Part shown: positions 34,622-42,087 of the stretch, piece by piece
Numbering within the stretch: position 1 is the first letter of the stretch
Layout: the number at the start of each line of letters is the position of its first letter
NCBI GenBank assembly: GCA_963842125.1
Contig: CAWJFE010000005.1
Coordinates: 310,001-374,000, forward strand
Length of the DNA: 64,000 bases
Direction: 5' to 3'
Source of the DNA: CAWCWK01 sp963842125
Lineage (GTDB): Bacteria; Pseudomonadota; Alphaproteobacteria; Rhizobiales; CAWCWK01
The notes under the pieces: model-generated
The model's input: the letters and a program-made list of their open reading frames with translations, nothing else
Database searches by the model: none
Told to the model about the DNA's origin: nothing
Made by a program: the position numbers and the translations under genes

Positions 34622-34676
34622 AACAGAGGCACCGATCGTCGCGATGGGTGTGGGCGCCCTCGGTGCGATCCCGCCC

Positions 34677-34705
34677 TTGTCTCGCCGGGCACGCGGCGCT
34701 ATAAG
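34677..34705 (+). promoter_or_regulatory. Candidate rpmE promoter
   Basis: TTGTCT (34677-34682), a 17-base spacer and TATAAG (34700-34705) lie 163 bases before the rpmE ATG, a well-spaced sigma-70-type match. It implies a leader of about 155 bases for rpmE. The rest of the 246-base divergent gap presumably also contains the ABC exporter promoter, which was not identified. Confidence 0.5.
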
Positions 34706-34835
34706 CCGCCGACGGCCGAGGCGCGATCCTGCGGGCGCTTTCGCGCGTGGAAGCGAAGGCGTTCGGATCGGGTCCGTCGGCCATTCCCATCTGAGCGGAC
34801 ACTCTCAACAGGACGCGCACGCGTCGCGCATGGCG

Positions 34836-34852
34836 GAAGGCGACAGGCCTTC
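34836..34852 (+). promoter_or_regulatory. Hairpin just before the rpmE ribosome-binding site
   Basis: GAAGGC-gacag-GCCTTC, a perfect 6-base stem, ends three bases before the AAAAGG ribosome-binding site (34855-34860) of rpmE. It could be a translational operator for L31, but autoregulation is only inferred. Confidence 0.3.
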
Positions 34853-34867
34853 GGAAAAGGACGAGCG

Positions 34868-35092
34868 ATGAAGAAGGAAGGCCACCCCGACTACCACTTC
34901 GTGAACGTGGTGATGACCGACGGCACGACGTATCAGACGCGATCGACCTATGGTTCCGAGGGCGACACGATCACGCTCGACATCGACCCCAAGACGCATC
35001 CGGCCTGGACCGGCGGCAACCAGCAGCTGATGGATCGCGGCGGCCGCGTCTCGCGCTTCCAGAAGCGCTTCGGCAACCTCGCCCGCAAGTAG
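34868..35092 (+). CDS. rpmE: 50S ribosomal protein L31
   Basis: A 74-residue protein of the large subunit bridging to the 30S head. It starts MKKEGHPDYHFVNVVMTDGT and ends SRFQKRFGNLARK. It lacks the CxxC zinc motif and so is the zinc-independent (C-minus) form normal in alphaproteobacteria. AAAAGG gives the ribosome-binding site. A strong hairpin 87 bases downstream probably terminates it. Confidence 0.97.
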   Translation: MKKEGHPDYHFVNVVMTDGTTYQTRSTYGSEGDTITLDIDPKTHPAWTGGNQQLMDRGGRVSRFQKRFGNLARK

Positions 35093-35178
35093 CCGGGCGG
35101 ATAGGCGCGGGGAGGGATGGCCGTATCGACGCCCGCCGCCGCGCTGGCGACATCTATCGTTCATGAGACGACGCCAAG

Positions 35179-35206
35179 AGGCCGGACCAGATCGCTGGTC
35201 CGGCCT
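35179..35206 (+). terminator. Intrinsic terminator-like hairpin after rpmE
   Basis: AGGCCGGACCAG-atcg-CTGGTCCGGCCT, a perfect 12-base stem with a 4-base loop, followed by TTCG. The T run is short (three T including the stem end), but the stem is very strong. It could also act against transcription entering from the rcdA side. Confidence 0.7.
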
Positions 35207-35261
35207 TTCGCGTGACCAAAGGGGGATGGACACGTTGGCTTGCCGCCGATCCCCTCCTCAT

Positions 35262-35417
35262 TGTGATCCTCGGGCATCGACCCGAGGGTCCAGTGCGTCG
35301 ACCGCGTCGCTCTCATCGCAGGCCCGCCGTCGCAAAGGGCGACCGACCGGCAGGACGGACGGAGGGCTTGCCGATTGCGCCCCTGGATTCTCCCGTCGGT
35401 GCCAGGAATGACGGCAG
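35262..35417. repeat. Degenerate palindromic intergenic repeat element (RIME/REP-like)
   Basis: Within the 383-base gap between rpmE and rcdA, CCTCGGG-catcga-CCCGAGG (35268-35287) is followed by GGTCCAGTGC. A second half, CCCCTGGATTCTCCCGTCGG then GCCAGGAATGACGG, ends the element (35380-35417). This mirrors the two-hairpin layout of short intergenic mosaic elements common in alphaproteobacteria (halves of the form 'ATCCTCGGG..ACCCGAGGRTCCA' and 'CCTGGATC..ATGACGG'). The right half is decayed. The rest of the gap shows nothing more than the terminator-like hairpin. Confidence 0.5.
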
Positions 35418-35475
35418 GAGGTAAGGTGGCTGCTAGACCGAGTCTTGCTGGAACCGCTCAAGCGGCGTCACCGCG

Positions 35476-36030
35476 TCACTGAAACGCATTCTCGAGGCGG
35501 TTGAGCTGGCTCGCGACGGCATTGGCGGGCACCGCGCGCATATCGTTGCCGTTATCGTCCGCTTCGTCCTGCAGGATCGCGTCGAGCCGCAGGACGCGGT
35601 GTTGAAGGTCGGCGCAGCGGCCGAAGAGATCGACGAGGCCCTCGGGCATCATGTCGGCATCGCCGGCCTTGTCGGGCGCGCTGAGCGGCTCGCCGAGCTT
35701 GACCTTGTCGTGCTCCGACCGTCCGGTCTCGGGCGTCATCTCGCCCTCGTTGACGGCGCGCTGCACGAGGAGCCAGGACGCGAGGCTCATCAGCCGCGTC
35801 GTCAGCTTCATGCTCAGCGTCGCATAGGCGAGCTTGCCATTGCCCGACATCGTCTTCGACGCCATGCGCCCTTCGCTGTCGAGATAGGCCGCCGTCTCCT
35901 CGATGAGCGCGATGCCATCGTCGAAGAGCGCCTTGAAGGAAGACGAGCCCGCAAGCCGCCGCCCAAACGCTATCGGCGCCTCGGCCACCGGCCGGGGCAT
36001 CGCTCCGGTACCTGCTTCACGATCGTCCAT
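35476..36030 (-). CDS. rcdA: RcdA (DUF1465), regulator of CtrA degradation
   Basis: Adaptor that, with CpdR (and PopA in Caulobacter), delivers CtrA to ClpXP at the G1-S transition. About 184 residues from ATG 36030; ATG 36000 is possible. The family core is IALIEETAAYLDSEGR, YATLSMKLTTRLMSLASWLL and LVQRAVNEGEMTPE, a three-helix bundle, with a variable acidic C-terminal tail that ends AFQ. It sits beside rpmE and the ABC exporter, as in other Hyphomicrobiales. Its leader contains a strong terminator and a CtrA box, suggesting a feedback loop. Confidence 0.92.
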   Translation of the reverse strand: MDDREAGTGAMPRPVAEAPIAFGRRLAGSSSFKALFDDGIALIEETAAYLDSEGRMASKTMSGNGKLAYATLSMKLTTRLMSLASWLLVQRAVNEGEMTPETGRSEHDKVKLGEPLSAPDKAGDADMMPEGLVDLFGRCADLQHRVLRLDAILQDEADDNGNDMRAVPANAVASQLNRLENAFQ

Positions 36031-36085
36031 AACGTCTGTGCACCCTCTTGCGGCCGGCACGGCGCGGCCTGGCGGAGAAGATGAC

Positions 36086-36113
36086 AAAAAAAAGAGCCGC
36101 ACAAAAGTGCGGC
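36086..36113 (-). terminator. Strong rho-independent terminator, minus strand, in the rcdA leader
   Basis: Read on the minus strand, GCCGCAC-tttt-GTGCGGC (7-base perfect stem, 36113-36096) is followed by CT and then eight T (36093-36086). This is the clearest intrinsic terminator in the window. It faces the same way as rcdA and lies 56 bases before the rcdA ATG, so it must stop a transcript that begins upstream (above 36113). Confidence 0.85.
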
Positions 36114-36190
36114 CCGAAGGAAGTCAACAGGGAGGCGTCAAACTGAACCGGAAAACCTGTCCAGAACTCAATCACTTGAGCTGTTCTATT
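36086..36190 (-). ncRNA. Candidate small RNA or attenuated rcdA leader
   Basis: The terminator at 36086-36113 has no protein gene to serve on its strand: the 260 bases above it are non-coding on the minus strand and end at the divergent rluB gene. A transcript starting just below the CtrA box (36206-36220) would be about 100 bases long. It contains an unpaired-looking CCTCCC (36135-36130), an anti-Shine-Dalgarno motif seen in several alphaproteobacterial sRNAs. Alternatively it is the leader of rcdA, with read-through giving RcdA. The 5' end is a guess. Confidence 0.35.
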
Positions 36191-36205
36191 GATACCTTCG
36201 AAAGA

Positions 36206-36220
36206 TTAACACAGAGTTAA
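36206..36220. promoter_or_regulatory. CtrA box upstream of rcdA
   Basis: An exact TTAA-CACAGAG-TTAA lies between divergent rcdA and rluB, inside the AT-rich core of a 342-base gap. A half-match TTAA-N7-TTAT follows at 36232-36246. The outer bases extend the palindrome (ATTAAC/GTTAAT). The site is 176 bases above the rcdA ATG and 153 bases before rluB. Control of rcdA by CtrA would close a feedback loop on CtrA stability. Confidence 0.62.
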
Positions 36221-36372
36221 TATCGAGCCCGTTTAACTCCGCATTATGCTTCATCCGGCTGTGCCAAAGGAAGACCAGGCGAAGTTTCGGCCGAATCGCG
36301 GGGCCTTGCCGCCGCCACGTTCGCTGGCTCTATAGCGGATTGGCTGGAGGGCGCCTGAAGGCGGCTGGACAT

Positions 36373-37383
36373 ATGAAACATCGTGGTGGCGACGGCGCCG
36401 GATTTCGCGCGACCGAGAACTCACCCGCGGGCGCGCCCTCGGCCGACGCATCGGCGGCCGGTGAGCGCATCGCGAAGGTGATGGCGCGCGCGGGCCTGTG
36501 CTCGCGCCGGGAGGCGGAGGCATGGGTGGCGGCGGGCCGCGTGGCCGTGAACGGGCGACGTATCGATTCGCCCGCGCTCAACGTTACGGCGGCCGACCGG
36601 ATCCTCGTCGACGACGCGCTCCTGCCGGATCAGGAGCCGACACGTCTGTGGCGCCTTCATAAGACGCGTGGGACCGTCACGAGCCGGATCGACCCCGAGG
36701 GCCGCCCCGTCCTCTTCGACAAGCTGCCCCCCGAACTGCCGCGCGTGGTCTCGGTCGGTCGGCTCGATATCAACACCGAGGGCCTCCTCCTCCTCACCAA
36801 TGACGGTCACTTGAGCCGTGCGCTCGAACTGCCGGCCACGGGCTGGCTACGCCGCTACCGCGTGCGCGTCCATGGAGACATGGACCCGAAGATGCTCGAC
36901 GCCTTGAAGGCCGGCGTCACGGTCGATGGCGTTCGCTACGGGCCCGTGGACGCGAAGATCGACTGGGAGCAGGGCACCAACTCCTGGCTGACGCTCGGCC
37001 TCCGCGAAGGCAAGAACCGGGAGATCAAACGGCTGCTGCAGCATTTCCAGCTTCATGTGACGCGTCTCATCCGGGTGTCCTTCGGGCCCTTCCAGCTCGG
37101 CGATCTGCCGGCCGGCGAGGTCGAGGAAGTGCGCCCACGCGTGCTGCGCGACCAGTTGGGCGAGAAGATCCTCAAGGAGCACAGGATCGCCCTGCCGGAC
37201 ACGCGCACCGACAAGCCGGGCGCATCCGGCGCCGTGCCGAAGAAGGTGCCGGGCGTGAAGGTCAAGCGCGGCATGAAGGGTGGCAAGGCGACGAAGACCT
37301 TCGGCAAGCCGACCAGGCGCGAAGGGCCGCCGCCGACACTCGTTCGGGAGGTCGTGCGTGCGCGTCGTCGCCGGCCGACTTAA
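36373..37383 (+). CDS. rluB: 23S rRNA pseudouridine synthase, RluB/RsuA family
   Basis: Isomerises uridine in rRNA (RluB: U2605 of 23S rRNA). The 336-residue protein has an N-terminal S4 domain (RIAKVMARAGLCSRREAEAW, VAVNGRRI), then the catalytic domain with the active-site Asp in VGRLDINTEGLLLLTNDG. TLREGKNREIKRLL-like LREGKNREIKRLLQHF is also present. The last 70 residues are a Lys/Arg/Gly-rich tail (GVKVKRGMKGGKATKTFGKP) typical of alphaproteobacterial members, probably RNA-binding. ATG 36373 is taken. The 3' end overlaps rsmD by 26 bases in another frame. Confidence 0.93.
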   Translation: MKHRGGDGAGFRATENSPAGAPSADASAAGERIAKVMARAGLCSRREAEAWVAAGRVAVNGRRIDSPALNVTAADRILVDDALLPDQEPTRLWRLHKTRGTVTSRIDPEGRPVLFDKLPPELPRVVSVGRLDINTEGLLLLTNDGHLSRALELPATGWLRRYRVRVHGDMDPKMLDALKAGVTVDGVRYGPVDAKIDWEQGTNSWLTLGLREGKNREIKRLLQHFQLHVTRLIRVSFGPFQLGDLPAGEVEEVRPRVLRDQLGEKILKEHRIALPDTRTDKPGASGAVPKKVPGVKVKRGMKGGKATKTFGKPTRREGPPPTLVREVVRARRRRPT

Positions 37384-37924
37384 GGGCAAGCCCCTGCGCG
37401 CACCGGCCGGGGAGGGCACCCGCCCCACCTCCGATCGGCTGCGCGAGAGCCTCTTCAACATTCTCGCGCACGGGCGGATCGGCGACTCCGGTCCTGTCGA
37501 GGACGCACGCGTGCTCGATCTCTTCGCAGGCTCGGGCGCCCTCGGCATCGAGGCTCTGTCGCGCGGCGCCGCGTTCTGCCTCTTTGTCGATGAGGATGCG
37601 GGCGCGCGGGGTGCCATACGCGACAATTGCAGCGCGCTCGGCCTTAACGGCACGACGAAGATCTTCCGCCGCGATGCGACCGACATGGGACCGCTGGAGC
37701 GTTTCCAGCCCTTCACCCTCGCCTTTCTCGATCCGCCCTATGGGAAGGGTCTCGGCGAGAGGGCGCTGGTGAGTATCGCCGCTGGCGGCTGGCTCGCACC
37801 CGGCGCACTTTGCGTTCTGGAGGAGCGGGCGAACGCCGAGATCGCGGTGCCAGAGGGCTTCGAGCCTATCGAGACACGCGCGCAGGGCCTGGGCGCGGTG
37901 ACCTTCCTTCGCAGGCTAGGCTGA
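37358..37924 (+). CDS. rsmD: 16S rRNA (guanine966-N2)-methyltransferase
   Basis: Methylates G966 in the 30S P site using S-adenosylmethionine. From GTG 37358, with an excellent GGGAGG six bases upstream, it is 188 residues. It starts with the family signature VRVVAGRLKGKPLRAP, then GTRPTSDRLRESLFNIL, SAM motif LDLFAGSGALGIEALSRGA and catalytic LAFLDPPYGK. The overlap with the rluB tail implies coupling of two rRNA-modification genes. Confidence 0.95.
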   Translation: MRVVAGRLKGKPLRAPAGEGTRPTSDRLRESLFNILAHGRIGDSGPVEDARVLDLFAGSGALGIEALSRGAAFCLFVDEDAGARGAIRDNCSALGLNGTTKIFRRDATDMGPLERFQPFTLAFLDPPYGKGLGERALVSIAAGGWLAPGALCVLEERANAEIAVPEGFEPIETRAQGLGAVTFLRRLG

Positions 37925-37957
37925 GCGCCATGTCTATCAACGGCCGGTTCGCGGCCG

Positions 37958-39775
37958 CTACCGTCGCCCGAACAGCGATTCGAGATCGGCGAGCGACAGG
38001 CGCACATAGGTCGGGCGGCCGTGGTTGCACTGGCCCGCGTTGGGCGTGCGTTCCATCTCGCGCAGGAGCGCATTCATCTCCTCCGCCCTGAGGCGGCGCC
38101 CGGCGCGTACGGAGTGGTGGCAGGCCATGGTGGACAGGGCGTGGTTGAGCCGCTCGGCCACCTCGCCCGCACCGCCCCATTCGGCGAGCGTATCGGCCAG
38201 ATCGCGCACCAGCTTGGCCGCATCGACCTGACCGAGAAGGGCCGGCGTCTCGCGAACCAGCAACGTGCCGGCGCCGAAGGTCTCGAGCGTCAGCCCGCAG
38301 GTCGCCAGCATGGCGAAATGGGGCTCCAGCCGGTCGAGATCGTCCTCGCCGATCTCGATGACATCGGGGATGAGGAGCGCCTGCGAGGGCACGCGGCCCG
38401 TGCCGAGCGCCGCCTTCATCCGCTCCAGAACGATGCGTTCATGCGCCGCGTGCTGATCGACGAGGACGACGCCGTCCTCGGTCTGGGCAAGGATATAGGT
38501 CTCGTGAACCTGCGCTCGCGCGGCCCCGAGCGGATGGTCGGCCGGCATCGTTTCGATCGCGTCCGGCTCGTCCGTGCGCGCTTGTGGCGGCGCGTAGGTG
38601 CTGGCCGGGCGTGACTCTGCGAAGCCGCGCGAGCGGGTGGCGGTATAGGATGTCCGGTCCACTGCCTGTCCGGCCCGCTCGTCCGCCTCCACGGTGCGCT
38701 CGGCTAGGGCAAGCTGCCCGTCATCCTGCGAGCGCCGGGCTGCGAAGGCCTGCAAGCGCGCCGCGTTGGACGTGGTCGCGACGCCCGCATGGGTCTCCAA
38801 CCCCGCCTTCAGAGCCGTCACGATGAGGCCGCGCACGCCCTGCGCGTCGCGAAAGCGAACCTCGGTCTTGGCCGGATGGGCATTGACGTCGACGGCCTGC
38901 GGCTCGAGGTCGAGGAAGAGCGCGAGGACGGGGAAGCGGTCGCGTGGGACGACGTCCGAATAGGCGCCCCGCACGGCCCCCAGTAGGAGGCGGTCGCGGA
39001 CCGGGCGGCCGTTGACGAAGAGGAACTGTTGCTGGCCGGTGCCGCGATTGTAGGTCGGCAGGCTCGCGCGGCCCGTGAGACGCATGGCGTTGCGGCCGGC
39101 GTCGACATCGAAGGCGTTGTCGGCAAAAGCGCGGCCGAGCACCTGCGCCAGGCGCTCCGCGTGGCCATCGGCGGGCGCGTAGTCGAAGCCGCCGCCGGCG
39201 TCGGAGACGAGCGTCACGCCGATGCCCGGGCAGGCCATGGCGAGACGCTTCAGCCCGTCGGCGACGGCCATCGCCTCCGACCGTGCGGTCTTGAGGAACT
39301 TGCGCCGCGCGGGCAGGCCGGCGAAGAGGCCGATCACGGTCACGACGGTGCCCCGCGTCAGCGCGGCGGGCACGATTTCGGACCGCGCGCCCATATCGAC
39401 ATCGAGCCGCCAGGCATGGGGCTCCGAAGCGTGTCGCGTGAGGATGGAGAGCGTCGAGACGGCGGCGATGGAGGGTAGCGCCTCGCCGCGAAAACCGAGC
39501 GTCGCGACGCTGAGAAGGTCGTCGCCCAAGAGCTTCGATGTCGCGTGCCGCTCGGTGCAGAGGTCGAGATCGGCGCGGTCCATGCCCGCCCCGTCGTCGA
39601 TGACGCGGATGAGATCGGCCCCGCCGCCCTCCAACTCGACGCGGATGCGCGAAGCCCCGGCGTCGACGGCGTTCTCGGCGAGTTCCTTGACGACCGAAGC
39701 CGGGCGCTCGACGACTTCGCCGGCCGCGATCCGATCGACGACGAGATCGGGGAGGCGGCGGATGGCGCCCGGCAT
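37958..39775 (-). CDS. mutL: DNA mismatch repair protein MutL
   Basis: Mismatch repair coordinator. The 605-residue protein has the GHKL ATPase: ELAENAVDAGA, IDDGAGMDRADL, TLGFRGEALPSI. The C-terminal dimerisation domain carries DQHAAHERIVLE, matching the nicking-endonuclease motif DQHA(x)2E(x)4E of MutL from bacteria without MutH. It ends with a CNHGRPTYVRL segment. ATG 39775 is preferred because GAGGAGAGG lies six bases upstream; ATG 39802 would add nine residues and leave one base to the tlpA stop. It converges with rsmD across 33 bases. Confidence 0.97.
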   Translation of the reverse strand: MPGAIRRLPDLVVDRIAAGEVVERPASVVKELAENAVDAGASRIRVELEGGGADLIRVIDDGAGMDRADLDLCTERHATSKLLGDDLLSVATLGFRGEALPSIAAVSTLSILTRHASEPHAWRLDVDMGARSEIVPAALTRGTVVTVIGLFAGLPARRKFLKTARSEAMAVADGLKRLAMACPGIGVTLVSDAGGGFDYAPADGHAERLAQVLGRAFADNAFDVDAGRNAMRLTGRASLPTYNRGTGQQQFLFVNGRPVRDRLLLGAVRGAYSDVVPRDRFPVLALFLDLEPQAVDVNAHPAKTEVRFRDAQGVRGLIVTALKAGLETHAGVATTSNAARLQAFAARRSQDDGQLALAERTVEADERAGQAVDRTSYTATRSRGFAESRPASTYAPPQARTDEPDAIETMPADHPLGAARAQVHETYILAQTEDGVVLVDQHAAHERIVLERMKAALGTGRVPSQALLIPDVIEIGEDDLDRLEPHFAMLATCGLTLETFGAGTLLVRETPALLGQVDAAKLVRDLADTLAEWGGAGEVAERLNHALSTMACHHSVRAGRRLRAEEMNALLREMERTPNAGQCNHGRPTYVRLSLADLESLFGRR

Positions 39776-39803
39776 TCGCACCCTCTCCTCGATGCGCGCC
39801 ATG

Positions 39804-40442
39804 TCAGGCGGCCGGTGCCACGACGGCGCGCACAAGCGCCTTCGCATCGTCGGAGGCCCAGTCTGCCGGACCGGCGAGATAGCCGACCTCGCACCCTGCG
39901 GCGTCGATGAGGAGGGTGACGGGGAGGCCGATGCCGCGCCCTGCCGCACGCAAGCCATCGAAGACGTCCGTCGTCGGGTCATGATAGAAGGCGAGATTGG
40001 CGGCCCTGACCTCGTCGAGGAAGGCGCGGGGCTTGGCATCGTCTCCGGTGTCGATGCTGACGGCGACGACCTCGAAATCCTCCCCGCCAAACGTCTGTTC
40101 GAGGGCGTCGAGCGCTGGCATTTCGTGTCGGCAGGGCGCGCACCAGGTCGCCCAGACGTTGAGAAGGACGGCGCGGCCCGCCCAGTCGGCGAGCGTGCGG
40201 GGCTGCCCGTCGCCATCGGTGAAGGCGATCTCGGGCGGGCGCACGGGCGTCTCGTGGACGAGGAAGGCGGCGACCTCGCCCGTCGCGAGCGGCGTGATGG
40301 TGTCGGAGGCGCTCGCGAGCGGACAGGCATTGGCAGCGTTGTCGCCGGTGGGGCCGATCAGATAGAAGGCGAGGCCAAGCGATGCGGCGAAGAGCAAGGC
40401 CGCCGCCCCGACACCCGCGACCATCCTGCGTTTCACCGCCAT
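39804..40442 (-). CDS. tlpA: TlpA-family thiol:disulfide reductase
   Basis: Membrane-anchored periplasmic thioredoxin, usually reducing apocytochrome c or copper-chaperone cysteines for cytochrome oxidase assembly. The 212-residue protein has an N-terminal anchor (MVAGVGAAALLFAASLGLAF, residues 7-26), the active site NVWATWCAPCRHEMP at about residue 105, and the cis-Pro loop GIGLPVTLLID. It is divergent from argH with only 25 bases between start codons, so at least one promoter must lie inside the neighbour. The tlpA/argH divergent pair is conserved in rhizobia. Confidence 0.92.
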   Translation of the reverse strand: MAVKRRMVAGVGAAALLFAASLGLAFYLIGPTGDNAANACPLASASDTITPLATGEVAAFLVHETPVRPPEIAFTDGDGQPRTLADWAGRAVLLNVWATWCAPCRHEMPALDALEQTFGGEDFEVVAVSIDTGDDAKPRAFLDEVRAANLAFYHDPTTDVFDGLRAAGRGIGLPVTLLIDAAGCEVGYLAGPADWASDDAKALVRAVVAPAA

Positions 40443-40467
40443 ACCTCGAACTCCCGGACCTGAACTG

Positions 40468-42087
40468 ATGACCGACAAGGCCAGCCCAGAGATAGACGCG
40501 CCCGCCACATCCTCCAAGGTCGCGAGCGATGACAAAGCCGGGATCGCCGCCACGCAAGGCCGGCCGGCAGCGACTGACTCAGATGGCGATACCCAAACCC
40601 AGCCCGCCGGCGCAAGGCAAGCCCAGCCCGCCGGCGCAAGGCAAGCCCAGCCCGCCGGCGCGAGGCAAGCCCAGCCCGCCGGCGCGAGGCAAACCCAGCC
40701 CGCCGGCGCGAGGCAGAAAATGTGGGGCGGGCGTTTTGCGGCCGGGCCGGCGGCGATCATGGAGGAGATCAACGCGTCGATCGACTTCGACAAGCGACTG
40801 GCGGCGCAGGATATCCGGGGCTCGAAGGCGCATGCGGCGATGCTGGTGGCGCAGGGCATCCTCAGCGACGAGGATGGCGCCGCGATCCAGGCGGGGCTCG
40901 ACCAGATCGGGGCGGATATCGCGGCGGGCGATTTCACCTTCTCGCGCAGCCTCGAGGACATTCACATGAATGTCGAATCGCGGTTGGCGGAACTCGTCGG
41001 CGATGCGGCCGGGCGGCTTCATACGGCGCGAAGCCGCAACGATCAGGTCGCGACCGACTTCAAGCTCTGGGTCCGCGAGGCGCTCGATGCGATCGAGGCG
41101 GGGCTTGCCGACGTGCAGGCGGCGATGGTGGATGTGGCCGATGCCCATGCCGACACGGTTCTGCCGGGCTTCACCCACCTACAGACGGCGCAACCCGTCA
41201 CCTTCGGCCACCACATGCTGGCCTATGTCGAGATGCTGGACCGCGACCGTGGCCGGTGCCGTGATGCGCGGGCGCGGATGAACCTTTCACCATTGGGATC
41301 GGCCGCATTGGCCGGCACGCCCTATCCGATCGACCGGCACAGGACGGCCGAAGCCCTCGGGTTCGACGGTCCGACGCGCAACTCGCTCGACGCGGTGTCG
41401 GACCGCGACTTCGCGCTCGAAGCGCTGGCGGCCGCGTCCATCTGCGCCATGCATCTGTCGCGGTTGGCCGAGGAGATCGTGATCTGGTGCTCGGCGCCCT
41501 TCTCCTTCATCAAGCTCACGGACGCCTATACGACCGGCTCCTCGATCATGCCGCAAAAGCGCAATCCGGATGCGGCCGAGCTGGTGCGCGCCAAGGTCGG
41601 GCGGATAGCGGGCGCTTTCCAGACCCTGATGATGGTGATGAAGGGCCTGCCGCTCGCCTATTCAAAAGACATGCAGGAGGACAAGGAGCCGGTCTTCGAC
41701 GCATTGCCGGCCCTCCAGCTGTGCATCGCCGCGACGGCCGGCATGGTTCGGGACCTGACGCCCAATGCCGAAGCGATGAAGACGGCTGCCGGCGGCGGGT
41801 TCTCGACGGCAACCGATCTTGCCGACTGGCTCGTCCGTGCGCTCGACATGCCTTTCCGCCGTGCACACCACGTCACGGGCCGGATCGTCGCCGAGGCCGA
41901 AACGCGCGGCTGCAAGCTCGACGAGTTGCCGCTGGACGCGATGCAGGCCATCGATCCCGACATCACGGCCGAGGTGCTGGACGTTCTCTCGGTCGAGGCG
42001 TCGGTCGCGAGCCGGACGAGCTTTGGCGGCACGGCGCCCGACAATGTCCGCGCACAGGTCGCCTTCTGGCGCGAGCGTCTGGCGTGA
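40468..42087 (+). CDS. argH: Argininosuccinate lyase with repetitive N-terminal extension
   Basis: Cleaves argininosuccinate to arginine and fumarate, the last arginine step. The catalytic core begins near KMWGGRFAAGPA (residue 83 on) and contains HTARSRNDQVATDFKLWVRE, GFTHLQTAQPVTFGHHM and the fumarase/aspartase signature GSSIMPQKRNPD. The core is of normal length, but 83 residues precede it, including five copies of QPAGARQA/T encoded by 24-base tandem repeats. ATG 40468 keeps this extension; the ATG at 40719 (MWGGRF) would exclude it, but no ribosome-binding site favours it. The extension is probably disordered. Its function is unknown. Confidence 0.95.
   Translation: MTDKASPEIDAPATSSKVASDDKAGIAATQGRPAATDSDGDTQTQPAGARQAQPAGARQAQPAGARQAQPAGARQTQPAGARQKMWGGRFAAGPAAIMEEINASIDFDKRLAAQDIRGSKAHAAMLVAQGILSDEDGAAIQAGLDQIGADIAAGDFTFSRSLEDIHMNVESRLAELVGDAAGRLHTARSRNDQVATDFKLWVREALDAIEAGLADVQAAMVDVADAHADTVLPGFTHLQTAQPVTFGHHMLAYVEMLDRDRGRCRDARARMNLSPLGSAALAGTPYPIDRHRTAEALGFDGPTRNSLDAVSDRDFALEALAAASICAMHLSRLAEEIVIWCSAPFSFIKLTDAYTTGSSIMPQKRNPDAAELVRAKVGRIAGAFQTLMMVMKGLPLAYSKDMQEDKEPVFDALPALQLCIAATAGMVRDLTPNAEAMKTAAGGGFSTATDLADWLVRALDMPFRRAHHVTGRIVAEAETRGCKLDELPLDAMQAIDPDITAEVLDVLSVEASVASRTSFGGTAPDNVRAQVAFWRERLA
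40598..40716 (+). repeat. 24-bp tandem repeat (minisatellite), about 5 copies, inside argH
   Basis: Five units start at 40598, 40622, 40646, 40670 and 40694. Each begins CCCAGCCCGCCGGCGC and differs at one or two bases (CAAGG versus CGAGG, AAG versus AAA). The unit is 24 bases, exactly eight codons (QPAGARQA), so copy-number change would not break the frame. The units are nearly identical, implying recent expansion. Confidence 0.95.

Noticed and set aside
40595..40716. CRISPR array
   Set aside because: The repeats are directly adjoining 24-base units without spacers and read through in frame in argH. They are a coding minisatellite.
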